Positions 56,319 through 64,000 of a stretch of 64,000 nucleotides of DNA are shown one piece after another. Origin of the DNA: Saccharopolyspora shandongensis (GTDB lineage: Bacteria; Actinomycetota; Actinomycetes; Mycobacteriales; Pseudonocardiaceae); the NCBI RefSeq assembly GCF_900106995.1, contig NZ_FNOK01000004.1, forward strand, positions 62,001 through 126,000, given 5' to 3'. Each line of letters opens with the position of its first letter. Position 1 is the stretch's first letter. The position numbers were made by a program, and so were the translations under genes. The notes under the pieces are model-generated. The model ran no database searches. It worked only from the letters and a program-made list of their open reading frames with translations, and was not told the DNA's origin.

Positions 56319-58481
56319 GTGCCCACCTCTGTCCCGCGATGGTCCGACCCGGTTGCGTTCGAGCCCGACGAAGACGACGAGCTGCCACCGGAGATCGCCG
56401 CCGACCTCGTCAAGGTGGGCAAGCGGGACGCGCCGGAACTGCCGCTGACGGCCAAGCCCAAGCAGGACATCCCGGACCTGGCGACGCTGCTGGAGATCGC
56501 GATCACCGCGGTAGGCGGCGTGCCCCGCGAGGGCCAGGCCAGGATGGCCGCCGCCGTCGAGCACTCCATCGGCTCCGGCGAGCACTTGGCCGTGCAGGCC
56601 GGCACCGGCACCGGGAAGTCGCTGGCGTACCTGGTCCCCGCGATCCGGCACGCCATCGCCGAGGGCACCACGGTGGTCGTCTCGACCGCGACCATCGCGC
56701 TGCAGCGCCAGCTCGTCGACCGCGACCTGCCCCGGCTGGCGACCGCGCTCGCCGAGGCGATCGGCCGCCGCCCGACCTTCGCGATCCTCAAGGGCCGCCG
56801 CAACTACCTGTGCCTCAACCGCGTGCACGGCAATGCGCCCGAGGAGCCCGACGAAGGCGCGCTGTTCGACGCCTTCGCCGCGTCCGCGCTGGAGCGGCAG
56901 GTCAAGCGGATCCAGGAGTGGGCCACCGAGACCGAGACCGGCGACCGCGACGAGCTGGTGCCCGGCGTCACCGACCAGGCCTGGCGGCAGATGTCGGTCA
57001 CCGCCAAGGAATGCCTCGGCGTGCACCGCTGCCCGGTCGGCGTCGATTGCTTCGCCGAGCGCGCCAGGGCCGAGGCCGGGCGCGCGGACATCGTCGTGAC
57101 GAACCACGCGCTGCTGGCCATCGACGCGCTGGACGACCGTCCGGTGCTGCCCGATCACGACGTCGTCCTCGTCGACGAGGCGCACGACCTGGTGGACCGG
57201 GTGACCTCGGCGGCCACCGGCGAGCTGGCCGCGGGCGCGGTGCGGCTCGCGGCGCGCCGCTGCGGGCGGGCCATCGACGAGGAGATCGCCGACCGCCTCG
57301 CCGAGGCCGCGGAAGGCCTGGACCTGGTGCTGCAGGCGGCGAATCCCGGTCGGCTGGAAGAACTTCCGCAGGACCTCGGCGGCGCGCTAACGGTGACCCG
57401 CGACGCGGCCTGGGCGTGCATCAACGCGCTCGGCCCGGAACGCAAGGAAGACGCCGAAGGCAGCACGGCGCGCAAGCTCGCGCACGCCGTCACCGAAGAG
57501 ATCCACGACACCGCGGTGCGGCTCCTGGAAGCGTTCGACGACGAGAAGCAGTACGACGTCGTGTGGGTGTCCGCGGAGCCCAACCGCCCGCCGACCGTGC
57601 GGGTCGCGCCGCTGGGCGTCGGCGCGCTGCTGCGAGACCGGCTCTTCGGGCAGCGCACCACGGTCCTGACCTCGGCGACGCTGGCGCTCGGCGGCTCGTT
57701 CGACACGCTCGCCCGGCAGTGGGGCCTGCCACCGCAGCAGAAGGCCCAGCCGGCCGCCGGAATGGCCACCGCGAAGGAGGTCCCCGCCGACGCCGGCGGT
57801 CCGAAGTGGACCGGGCTGGACGTGGGCTCGCCGTTCGAGCACCAGCGCAGCGGCATCCTCTACATCGCCCGCCACCTGCCGCCCCCGGGCCGCGACGGGC
57901 TGCCGCCGCAGTACCTGGACGAGCTGACCGAGCTGGTGCAGGCCGCGGGCGGGCGCACGCTCGGGCTGTTCTCATCGATGCGCGCCGCCAAGCAGGCTTC
58001 GGAAGAACTGCGCGAGCGGCTGAGCACGCCGGTGCTGTGCCAGGGCGACGACTCGACCGCGCTACTGGTCCGCAGGTTCGCCGAAGACCCGGAGACCTCG
58101 CTGTTCGGCACCCTGTCGCTGTGGCAGGGCGTGGACGTGCCGGGCGATTCGCTGCAGCTGGTCATCATGGACCGGATCCCGTTCCCGCGGCCGGACGATC
58201 CGCTCGCATCGGCCCGCCAGAAGGCGGTTTCCGAGCACGGCGGCAACGGGTTCATCACCGTGGCGGGCACGCACGCGGCGCTGCTGCTGGCGCAGGGCGC
58301 CGGGCGGCTGCTGCGCTCGCCGAAGGACCGCGGCGTGATCGCGGTGCTGGACCCGCGCCTGGCCACCGCGCGCTACGGCGGTTTCCTGCGCGCGTCGCTG
58401 CCGCCGTTCTGGACCACCCACGACCCGGAGGTCGTGCGCGGAGCCCTGCGAAGGCTGTCCGCAGCCGCAGCGGAGGCATAG
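56319..58481 (+). CDS. dinG: DinG-family Fe-S DNA helicase
   Basis: A 720-residue superfamily 2 helicase of the XPD/DinG group, acting on R-loops, D-loops or G4 DNA. It shows the Q-motif-like E-G-Q-A-R-M, Walker A G-T-G-T-G-K-S-L and Walker B V-L-V-D-E-A-H-D. The four cysteines that could hold a 4Fe-4S cluster are in N-Y-L-C-L and E-C-L-G-V-H-R-C-P-V-G-V-D-C-F. The C-terminal motifs are L-W-Q-G-V-D-V-P-G and Q-G-A-G-R-L-L-R. It is equivalent to Rv1329c. It is transcribed alone from a likely leaderless promoter and closed by a 10-bp hairpin. Confidence 0.92.
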   Translation: MPTSVPRWSDPVAFEPDEDDELPPEIAADLVKVGKRDAPELPLTAKPKQDIPDLATLLEIAITAVGGVPREGQARMAAAVEHSIGSGEHLAVQAGTGTGKSLAYLVPAIRHAIAEGTTVVVSTATIALQRQLVDRDLPRLATALAEAIGRRPTFAILKGRRNYLCLNRVHGNAPEEPDEGALFDAFAASALERQVKRIQEWATETETGDRDELVPGVTDQAWRQMSVTAKECLGVHRCPVGVDCFAERARAEAGRADIVVTNHALLAIDALDDRPVLPDHDVVLVDEAHDLVDRVTSAATGELAAGAVRLAARRCGRAIDEEIADRLAEAAEGLDLVLQAANPGRLEELPQDLGGALTVTRDAAWACINALGPERKEDAEGSTARKLAHAVTEEIHDTAVRLLEAFDDEKQYDVVWVSAEPNRPPTVRVAPLGVGALLRDRLFGQRTTVLTSATLALGGSFDTLARQWGLPPQQKAQPAAGMATAKEVPADAGGPKWTGLDVGSPFEHQRSGILYIARHLPPPGRDGLPPQYLDELTELVQAAGGRTLGLFSSMRAAKQASEELRERLSTPVLCQGDDSTALLVRRFAEDPETSLFGTLSLWQGVDVPGDSLQLVIMDRIPFPRPDDPLASARQKAVSEHGGNGFITVAGTHAALLLAQGAGRLLRSPKDRGVIAVLDPRLATARYGGFLRASLPPFWTTHDPEVVRGALRRLSAAAAEA

Positions 58482-58486
58482 CGGCG

Positions 58487-58510
58487 CCGCAATTTCCATT
58501 GAAATTGCGG
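58487..58510. terminator. Hairpin after dinG
   Basis: Perfect 10-bp arms CCGCAATTTC (58487-58496) and GAAATTGCGG (58501-58510) with loop CATT, 6 bp after the dinG stop and 70 bp before the convergent LLM gene's stop. Confidence 0.8.
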
Positions 58511-58580
58511 TGATCCCGGGCCGGAGACGGCGCAGGGCCGGGGTTCGGGGTGTCGTGATCGCCGTGCGGCCCGCGGGCGG

Positions 58581-59450
58581 CTACCAGGCCGGTGGGCCCT
58601 GTTCGACGCGGTCGAGCACCGGCCCGAGGCGGTGCAGGTCGTCGGTGGTCTGCAGCAGCCGCTCGTCCCACCAGGTGGCACCGGCCTCGGCCAGCGGCCC
58701 GATCAGGTCGCGCGCCGCCGCGGGGTCGCCCGGGCTGACGCCGCCCACGACGACTTCGAAGGGATCGGACCGCCGATCCACGCGATGCCGTTCGACGTAG
58801 CCGACCAGTTCCCGCACCTCATCAACGCGCGGGGGATGTCCGTGGCCCGCCGTCTTGAACAGGGGGACCACGCCGTCCCAGCGCGCGGCGCGGCGCATCG
58901 GCCGGCGGTGCGGCCACACCCCGCCGATCCAGACCGGCGGGCGAGGACGTTGCACCGAGGCCGGCAGCAGGGTCACGTCATCGACGTAGTAGTGCCGACC
59001 GCGGTGGTTCACCGGCTCCCCGGACCAGTAGCGCTGCAGCAGGTCCAGACCCTCGTCGAGGCGCTCGGCCAGCACCACCGGGTCGGTGGGTTCGCCGAAG
59101 CTCGCGAAGTCGCCGTCGATCGGCCCGCCGAGGCCCGCGCTGAAGATCACCCTGCCGCCGCTCAGCGAGTCCAGGGTGGCCACCTGACGGGCCAGCTGCT
59201 CCGGCCGCCGCCGCGCGACCGCGGCGACCAAGGTCCCCAGCCTGAGCCGGGAGGTCGCCAGCGCCGCAGCGGTCAGCAGCATCCACGGGTCGCCGAACGG
59301 CTGACCTCGACGCTCGTCCTTGTCATGCACCACGTGATCCCAGACGAACAACGCGTCCCAGCCCGCCTGCTCCGCCGCGGCAGCGACCTTCGCGACCGTT
59401 GCGGGATCGGCGAAATCGCCGAAGTTCGGGATGTTGACCGAAAAGCGCAC
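58581..59450 (-). CDS. LLM-class flavin/F420-dependent oxidoreductase
   Basis: A 289-residue TIM-barrel enzyme of the luciferase-like family (PF00296). Markers are F-S-V-N-I-P-N-F-G-D-F, A-L-F-V-W-D-H-V-V, L-G-T-L-V-A-A-V-A-R-R-R-P and G-G-R-V-I-F-S-A-G-L-G-G. F420 rather than FMN is likely in this phylum. The GTG at 59450 gives the normal N-terminus. The open frame continues 52 codons upstream but there translates through the CTATAG-type palindrome, so that part is not coding. The substrate is unknown. Confidence 0.85.
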   Translation of the reverse strand: MRFSVNIPNFGDFADPATVAKVAAAAEQAGWDALFVWDHVVHDKDERRGQPFGDPWMLLTAAALATSRLRLGTLVAAVARRRPEQLARQVATLDSLSGGRVIFSAGLGGPIDGDFASFGEPTDPVVLAERLDEGLDLLQRYWSGEPVNHRGRHYYVDDVTLLPASVQRPRPPVWIGGVWPHRRPMRRAARWDGVVPLFKTAGHGHPPRVDEVRELVGYVERHRVDRRSDPFEVVVGGVSPGDPAAARDLIGPLAEAGATWWDERLLQTTDDLHRLGPVLDRVEQGPPAW

Positions 59451-59817
59451 CGATACATGGTGCGCACGACTCAACACGCAGAGCAACCGAATTTCCGCAG
59501 CCCAGGCACCGTGCGTGCTTTGTGTCGCTATAGCAGCACAAAACGCTCGCGGGCTCTCACCAGACAAAAGGCCAGCCGCGCCGGCAGTTTTGTAGGAGAT
59601 CGACAATTCGGTGTTGGGCTTTCCGTTCCGGCGGGGTTGGCGGGTAGGTTGAGCTCGCCGCGCTCATCGGGCCGCCGACGCTGCCCGATTCGACGAGAAC
59701 CGCTGGTGGGGAGGGCCCTGCCGGGCAGGAGGCAGTCGAGGAGGAGGCGCGGCGCGAAGCCCGGCCCGGCAGCGCCGCCGGTCGGCCCTGTTGTCGATCA
59801 ACCGCTAGGGAGACGTC
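59451..59817. other. Divergent intergenic region before the biotin transporter operon
   Basis: 367 bp between the LLM and bioY starts. It holds one copy of the CTATAG palindrome (59509-59552) and then about 200 bp of GC-rich sequence with several short stems, such as CCTGCC/GGCAGG near 59716. No known riboswitch consensus is evident. Promoters for both genes must lie here, but I cannot place them. Confidence 0.5.
59509..59552. repeat. CTATAG-centred intergenic palindrome, copy 2
   Basis: Arms CCGTGCGTGCTTTGTG (59509-59524) and CACAAAACGCTCGCGG (59537-59552) around a CGCTATAGCAG core. It shares the C-T-T-T-G-T-G, CGCTATAGCA and terminal CCGTG blocks with the copy at 10305-10348. Here it lies upstream of both neighbouring genes, so it cannot simply be a terminator. 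Confidence 0.65.
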
Positions 59818-60405
59818 GTGTCCGCACCCCGCCAAGCCGCGCCCGCCGCGAACCTGGCCAGGACTGTGGTCTTCGCCGCATTCATCGCCGTCCTCGGGAT
59901 CTTCCCCGGCTTCTACCTCGGCGGCGCGGCGGTGCCGATCGTCCTGCAGAACGCGGGTCCGCTGCTGGCCGGCAGCATCCTCGGCGCCCGCCGGGGCGGC
60001 GCGGCCACGCTGCTGTTCGTCGCCCTGGTGGCGATCGGGCTCCCGCTGCTCTCCGGCGGTCGCGGCGGCCTCGCGCCGTTCATCGGGCCCAGCGGCGGCT
60101 TCGTGATCGGCTGGGTGGTGGCGGCGGTCGTCGTCGGCCTGATCGTGCAGCGCGGCCTGCCGAAGCCGGGCCTGTTCGTGCTGCTCGCGGCCAACGTCGC
60201 GGGTGTGGCCGTGGACTACCTGATCGGCATCCCGTACTGGGGCCTGGTCATCGGCGACCTGCGCGCGGCGGCGGTGCAGTCGCTAGTGTTCCTCCCCGGC
60301 GACGCCCTGAAGCTCGTCGCCGTCTCGCTCGTCGCCGTCGCGGTGCACCGCGCCCTCCCGGCGACGCTGACCGGCTCGGCGCGCCGCGCCACCGCCGAGG
60401 GCTGA
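59818..60405 (+). CDS. bioY: BioY, substrate-binding component of a biotin ECF transporter
   Basis: A 195-residue membrane protein with about six TM segments. BioY landmarks are F-I-A-V-L-G-I-F-P-G-F, V-P-I-V-L-Q-N-A-G-P-L-L-A-G-S-I-L-G, G-R-G-G-L-A-P-F-I-G-P-S-G-G-F and F-L-P-G-D-A-L-K near the C-terminus. It captures biotin for uptake powered by the ATPase and T component encoded two genes downstream. GTG 59818 has AGGGAGA upstream. The adjacent ligase and thiolase genes match the yhfU-yhfT-yhfS arrangement of Bacillus. Confidence 0.93.
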   Translation: MSAPRQAAPAANLARTVVFAAFIAVLGIFPGFYLGGAAVPIVLQNAGPLLAGSILGARRGGAATLLFVALVAIGLPLLSGGRGGLAPFIGPSGGFVIGWVVAAVVVGLIVQRGLPKPGLFVLLAANVAGVAVDYLIGIPYWGLVIGDLRAAAVQSLVFLPGDALKLVAVSLVAVAVHRALPATLTGSARRATAEG

Positions 60406-60407
60406 GC

Positions 60408-62051
60408 GTGCTGCCGATCCTCGGCCGCTCCCCCGCTTCGCGGGTCGCGCACGCCGGAACGACGCTGGACGCTCAGGAGCTGCTCGCGCGGGCCTACCGC
60501 GCTGCGCGGCTCCTGCCGTCCGGCTCCAGGGTCGCCTTCGACGGAGGGGACGCGCTGACGCGCTTGACCCACTTCCTCGGGGCGGATCTGGCGGGCTGCG
60601 CGACCCTGCTCGCGGAACCCACCTGGACGGAAGCCGATCGCGCAGCGGTCCTCGCCGACGCCCGCCCGGACGTCGTGCTGAACCTGGACGAGCCGCCAAC
60701 CGCAGACGAGAGCGAACGGACCGTTCACGCCGCGTACCGGGACGAACAGGCCACTCGCTCGACCGAACCAAGCCAACAGACCGCTCACCCCGCCAACCGA
60801 GACGAACAGGCCCTTCACTCCACACCCGAACCAAGCCAACGGACCGCTCACCCCGCCTACCGAGGCGAACAGGCCACTCGCTCGACCGAACCAAGCCAAC
60901 AGACCGCTCACCCCGCCAACCGAGACGAACAGGCCCTTCACTCCACACCCGAACCAAGCCAACGGACCGCTCACGCCGCCTTCCGGGACGAACGGTCCGT
61001 TCGCCGCGGCGGATCGACGCCGACCGACGGCGGGGAGCTCACGCACTTCTACCTGCCCACGACCTCCGGCAGCAGCGGTGCTCCGAAGGTGCTGATCCGG
61101 TCTCGGCGGTCGTGGCTGCGCAGCTTCGCCGCGCTCGGCCTGCCCTTGGGCTCTTCGGATCGCGTGCTGATCCCCGGCCCGCTGAGTTCGTCGCTGTTCC
61201 TCTTCGGCGCGTTGCACGCGCTCCGCGAGGGCGCCGATGTCGAGCTGCTGGACAAGTGGTCCGCCGCCGGTGCCGCCGTCGCGTCGCGGCAGGCGACCGT
61301 CGTCCACCTGGTGCCCGCGATGCTCTCCGCCCTCGTATCCACTTTGGAGCGCGATCCGGTGTTGCGATCCGAATGCGGTTTGCGCGTGGTGGTTTGCGGC
61401 GGGGCCCGGGTGGACGAGGCGTTGGCGGAGCGGCTCGCCAAGGTGCTTCCCGGATGCGAGCTCGTCGAGTACTACGGGTCGGCCGAGCATTCGCTGATCG
61501 CCGTTCGGCGCGGCGGTTCGCTGCGGCCCGTCGTCGACGTGGACGTGCGCGATCCCGTGGACGGCGTCGGCGAGTTGTGGGTGCGCTCCGAGCTGGTCTT
61601 CGACGGCTACCTCCGCGACGGGGCGATCGTGCCCGCGACGACCGAGGACGGCTGGTCGACCGTCGGCGATCGCGCCGTGCGGCACGCCGACGGGTCGCTG
61701 GAGGTTCTCGGCCGCCTCGGTTCGGCGATCAACACCGGCGCCCGGATCGTCGGCGCGGAGGAGGTCGAATCGGTGCTTCGCGGCGCCGAGGGCGTGCTTG
61801 ACGTGCTCGTTTGCGCCAGCCCGCATCCGAGGTTCGGCGAGCTCGTCACCGCCGTCGTCGAGATCGACCAGGCAACGCCACCGTCGCTGCGCGAGCTCCG
61901 CGCGCGGGCCCGCAACGCGCTGGGCCCGGCGAAGCGCCCCCGGCGCTGGCTGGCGGTGCGGGAGCTGCCCCGGACCGCGTCCGGCAAGCCCGCCCGCGCC
62001 CTGATCGCGGAGCGGCTGCGGACCGGAACCCTCGATGCGGAGGCGCTGTGA
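60408..62051 (+). CDS. ANL-family acyl-AMP ligase with repeat insertion (YhfT-like)
   Basis: A 547-residue adenylate-forming ligase. The P-loop is T-T-S-G-S-S-G-A-P-K-V, with Y-Y-G-S-A-E-H-S as the A5-like motif, a degenerate A8 region (G-R-L-G-S-A-I-N-T-G) and the lysine in T-A-S-G-K-P-A-R. Between about residues 98 and 210, before the P-loop, is a low-complexity insert made of a 41-residue unit repeated twice. It replaces the N-terminal subdomain's usual length and is probably disordered. Its position after bioY and before a thiolase suggests the biotin-linked acyl-CoA ligase of the yhfT type. The acid used is unknown. GTG 60408 begins 2 bp after the bioY stop. Confidence 0.78.
   Translation: MLPILGRSPASRVAHAGTTLDAQELLARAYRAARLLPSGSRVAFDGGDALTRLTHFLGADLAGCATLLAEPTWTEADRAAVLADARPDVVLNLDEPPTADESERTVHAAYRDEQATRSTEPSQQTAHPANRDEQALHSTPEPSQRTAHPAYRGEQATRSTEPSQQTAHPANRDEQALHSTPEPSQRTAHAAFRDERSVRRGGSTPTDGGELTHFYLPTTSGSSGAPKVLIRSRRSWLRSFAALGLPLGSSDRVLIPGPLSSSLFLFGALHALREGADVELLDKWSAAGAAVASRQATVVHLVPAMLSALVSTLERDPVLRSECGLRVVVCGGARVDEALAERLAKVLPGCELVEYYGSAEHSLIAVRRGGSLRPVVDVDVRDPVDGVGELWVRSELVFDGYLRDGAIVPATTEDGWSTVGDRAVRHADGSLEVLGRLGSAINTGARIVGAEEVESVLRGAEGVLDVLVCASPHPRFGELVTAVVEIDQATPPSLRELRARARNALGPAKRPRRWLAVRELPRTASGKPARALIAERLRTGTLDAEAL
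60744..60989 (+). repeat. Two tandem 123-bp units inside the ligase gene
   Basis: 60744-60866 and 60867-60989 are nearly identical, with differences only in the last ~20 bases. Each unit is itself two related halves of 60 and 63 bp beginning GAACAGGCC. All lengths are multiples of three. The flanks carry palindromes GAACGGACCGTTC (60713-60725) and GAACGGTCCGTTC (60990-61002), of which the internal repeats look like decayed versions. Confidence 0.9.
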
Positions 62052-63169
62052 ACCGGACACCCGTCGTGATCGCCGCGCGTCGCACTCCCATCGGCGAAGC
62101 GGGCGGCGTGCTGCGCCACCTGGCCGTCGACCGGCTCGCCGCGCCGGTGCTGCGCGCCGTCCTGGACGACACCGGTGTGACCACAGTGGACGATGTGCTG
62201 CTCGGCAACGTGCTGGGCCCCGGCGGGAATCCGGCGCGGGTGGCGGCGTTGCGCGCCGGGTTGGGCGAGGCCACGCCCGGCATGACCGTCGACCGGCAGT
62301 GCGCGAGCGGGCTCACCGCGATCACCACGGCAGCGGCGATGATCCGCGGTGGCGCGGGCGACTGGTTCCTCGCCGGCGGCGCCGAGAGCCCGTCGACCGC
62401 TCCTTGGCGGGCGTGGCGGCCGCGCTCGGCGACCGAACCGCCCCGCTTCTACGACAGGGCACCGTTCGCCCCGGCCGACATCGGCGACCCGGACATGGGT
62501 CCGGCGGCGGACCTGGTGGCCGCCGAGGCCGGGATTTCCCGGCAGCGCCAAGACGCTTTCGCTGCCCGCAGCCACGAACGCGCCGTGGCCGCGCGGCGAG
62601 CGGGTCGTTTCGACGCCGAGCTGGTGCCGGTCGGCGGCATCAATGCCGACGAGCGGCCGCGCGAGGGCTTCACCGCCGAGCGGCTGGCCCGGTTCCGGCC
62701 CGCGTTCACCCCGGACGGGACCGCGACGGCGGCGAATTCCTGCGGCATCAACGACGGGGCCGCCGCCGTGCTGATCACCACCGAGGAGCAGCGCCGCCGG
62801 CTCGGCGTGCCGGGCCTGCGGCTGCTGGGCTGGCGCACGACCGGAGTCGACCCGAACCGGCTCGGCCTGGGCGCGGTGCCCGCCATGCGGGAGCTGGTCG
62901 AGCGGCACGAGCCGGAGGTCGTCGAGTTCAACGAGGCCTTCGCCGGGCAGACGCTGGCCTGCCTGGACGCCGCGGGCATCGACGAGCGGCTGGCCGGGCC
63001 GGACGGCGGCGCGATCGCGCTCGGCCACCCCTGGGGTGCTTCCGGCGCGGTGCTCGTGGTGCGGTTGTTCGGCCGGATGGTGCGGGCGGACGGGCCGCGC
63101 GTGGGCTTGGCGGCGCTGTCCTCCGGCGGGGGTTTGGGCGTGGCCACGATGTGGGAGCGAGTGGGTTGA
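62048..63169 (+). CDS. Thiolase-family protein lacking the second catalytic cysteine (YhfS-like)
   Basis: A 373-residue thiolase fold. The acylation cysteine is present in D-R-Q-C-A-S-G-L, and the asparagine/histidine motifs N-E-A-F-A-G-Q and G-H-P-W-G-A-S-G are present. The C-terminal motif that is C-x-G-G-G-x-G in active thiolases reads L-S-S-G-G-G-L-G, so the acid-base cysteine is serine. The central part is also shorter than normal (393 residues in typical T2 enzymes). GTG 62048 overlaps the ligase stop. It may act as an acyltransferase rather than a classical acetyl-CoA acetyltransferase. Confidence 0.82.
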   Translation: MNRTPVVIAARRTPIGEAGGVLRHLAVDRLAAPVLRAVLDDTGVTTVDDVLLGNVLGPGGNPARVAALRAGLGEATPGMTVDRQCASGLTAITTAAAMIRGGAGDWFLAGGAESPSTAPWRAWRPRSATEPPRFYDRAPFAPADIGDPDMGPAADLVAAEAGISRQRQDAFAARSHERAVAARRAGRFDAELVPVGGINADERPREGFTAERLARFRPAFTPDGTATAANSCGINDGAAAVLITTEEQRRRLGVPGLRLLGWRTTGVDPNRLGLGAVPAMRELVERHEPEVVEFNEAFAGQTLACLDAAGIDERLAGPDGGAIALGHPWGASGAVLVVRLFGRMVRADGPRVGLAALSSGGGLGVATMWERVG

Positions 63170-63840
63170 TCGAGTTCGAGGGCGTCGGGCACAGCTACGA
63201 CGAGCGCACCGTGCTGGACGGCGTGGACCTGCGGCTGGCCGAGCGGCGGGTCGCCTTCGTCGGGGCGAACGGCTCCGGCAAGTCCACCCTGGCCCGGATG
63301 ATCAACGGCCTGGTGCACCCCAGCCGCGGCCGGGTGTTGGTCGACGGGGTGGATCCGGCGCGCAACGGCCGCGCGGTGCGGCGGCGGGTGGGGTTCATCT
63401 TCACCCACCCGGACAGCCAGATCGTGATGCCCACCGCGGGCGAGGACGTCGCGTTCTCGCTGCGCAAGCAGGGACTTTCCAAGGCGGAGCGGCAGCGCCG
63501 CGCGGCGGAGGTGCTGGCCCAGCACGGGTTGGAGGGCTACGCCGAGCACCCGGCGCACCAGCTCTCCGGCGGGCAGAAGCAACTGCTGGCGCTGTGCTCG
63601 ATGCTCGTCCTGGAGCCGGACGTGCTGGTCTGCGACGAGCCGACGACGCTGCTCGACCTCCGCAACAAGCGGCACTTCATCGACGTCCTGAACGGCCTGC
63701 CGCAGCAGGTCGTGCTGGTCACCCACGACCTGGACCTGCTGGACGGCTTCGACCGGGTGGTGGTGCTCGACGCGGGCAAGGTGGTCGCCGACGGCGAACC
63801 GGCCGCGGCCATCCCGTGCTACCGGGAGTTGATCAAGTGA
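63166..63840 (+). CDS. bioM: BioM-like ATPase of the biotin ECF transporter
   Basis: A 224-residue ABC ATPase. Walker A G-A-N-G-S-G-K-S-T, Q-loop region H-P-D-S-Q-I, signature L-S-G-G-Q-K-Q, Walker B L-V-C-D-E-P-T and switch V-T-H-D-L-D. The H-P-D-S-Q-I-V-M-P segment is typical of ECF A components (CbiO/BioM). The TTG at 63166 is chosen as start because it overlaps the thiolase stop (TTGA) and has GGGAGCG upstream. A GTG at 63151 in the same frame is the alternative. Its stop overlaps the bioN start. Confidence 0.9.
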   Translation: MIEFEGVGHSYDERTVLDGVDLRLAERRVAFVGANGSGKSTLARMINGLVHPSRGRVLVDGVDPARNGRAVRRRVGFIFTHPDSQIVMPTAGEDVAFSLRKQGLSKAERQRRAAEVLAQHGLEGYAEHPAHQLSGGQKQLLALCSMLVLEPDVLVCDEPTTLLDLRNKRHFIDVLNGLPQQVVLVTHDLDLLDGFDRVVVLDAGKVVADGEPAAAIPCYRELIK

Positions 63841-64000
63841 GCCCGCTCGGCCTGTACGAGCCGGGGAACAGCCCGCTGCACCGGCTCGGCGCGGGGTGGA
63901 AGTTCCTGGCGCTGCTGGCCTTCGCGGTGCTCACCTTCGTGCTCGGGTCGCCGCCGGCGCTGGGCGGATGCGTGCTCGCGGTCGCGGTCGCGTACCTGGT
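63837..64000 (+). CDS. bioN: BioN-like T component of the biotin ECF transporter (partial)
   Basis: 54 codons from GTG 63837 to the window edge. The N-terminus L-Y-E-P-G-N-S-P-L-H-R-L-G-A-G-W-K is the family's typical start (CbiQ/BioN, PF02361), followed by the first TM segments. The start overlaps the ATPase stop (GTGA). It completes the S-A-T set needed for energised biotin uptake. Confidence 0.9.
   Translation, partial: MSPLGLYEPGNSPLHRLGAGWKFLALLAFAVLTFVLGSPPALGGCVLAVAVAYL

Noticed and set aside
59451..59606. 52-codon N-terminal extension of the LLM oxidoreductase
   Set aside because: The extra codons translate the CTATAG palindrome found at another intergenic locus. LLM proteins start at the F-S-V-N-I-P segment encoded from 59450.
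59553..59817. Riboswitch upstream of bioY
   Set aside because: Checked for cobalamin, TPP, FMN and ZTP consensus segments and found none. The short GC stems are not specific.
60711..61010. CRISPR-like array
   Set aside because: The units are contiguous 60/63-bp halves of a 123-bp tandem repeat with no unique spacers, and they keep the reading frame of the ligase.

Overview
The window is high-GC actinomycete DNA. The gene families, the DUF397/XRE pair, frequent ATGA/GTGA start-stop overlaps, and a long block in the same gene order as Mycobacterium tuberculosis Rv1329-Rv1341 point to a Pseudonocardiaceae-type organism. Saccharopolyspora or a close relative is my inference. No tRNA, rRNA, CRISPR array, integrase or insertion sequence was seen.

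Layout. (1) 1-12.3 kb holds ordinary chromosomal genes: a GT39-type membrane glycosyltransferase, a PH-domain membrane pair, an XRE/DUF397 pair, a PoxB-like pyruvate oxidase, a Bcp peroxiredoxin, a TauE/SafE exporter, a carotenoid-oxygenase family enzyme behind a double palindromic operator, a MOSC protein and an L,D-transpeptidase lipoprotein. (2) 12.8-34.7 kb is a biosynthetic gene cluster. A SARP activator and five leftward genes (KAS III, discrete ACP, ScoE/Rv0097-type isonitrile-forming oxygenase, FcoT/ScoD-type thioesterase, type II thioesterase) diverge from a rightward operon. That operon carries two reducing modular PKSs, a third PKS cut down to a lone ketosynthase, an ANL acyl ligase, a cytochrome P450, its ferredoxin and a methyltransferase. 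Two strong hairpins close the cluster. (3) 34.9-58.5 kb carries the conserved rdgB-rph-PDE-murI-rhomboid / cysM-cysO-mec-P1 peptidase / DUF2017-clpS / pncB / dinG block. It is interrupted by an SMP-30-like gene and a NarL-type two-component system, then by an MHS transporter, an OmpR-type two-component system, a TAXI lipoprotein and a neutral ceramidase. A nicotinamidase and an unidentified gene lie between pncB and dinG. (4) 58.6-64 kb holds an F420-type LLM oxidoreductase and a biotin ECF transporter operon (bioY, ANL ligase, thiolase, bioM, bioN) that runs off the right edge.

Main result. The cluster appears to join the isonitrile cassette known from nonribosomal isonitrile lipopeptides (sco genes; Rv0097-Rv0100) to a type I modular PKS in place of the NRPS. 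The oxygenase has the iron triad and the substrate-binding residues I recall from ScoE at a constant numbering offset of 30. Inferred pathway: an acyl chain is activated by the ligase and loaded on an ACP. Both modules are KS-AT-DH-KR-ACP and would leave alpha-methyl-enoyl units. The ScoD-like protein adds glycine to an enoyl thioester, and the ScoE-like oxygenase converts the N-carboxymethyl amine to an isonitrile. P450/ferredoxin and methyltransferase tailor the product. I do not recognise the cluster as one whose product is known to me.

Smaller items of interest: two families of intergenic palindromes each found at two loci, six genes with a -10 box 6-7 nt before the start codon (leaderless transcripts), a CysO with two residues beyond the diglycine, a 123-bp in-frame tandem duplication inside an ANL ligase, a thiolase lacking its second catalytic cysteine, and near-identical KS segments between the two PKS genes.
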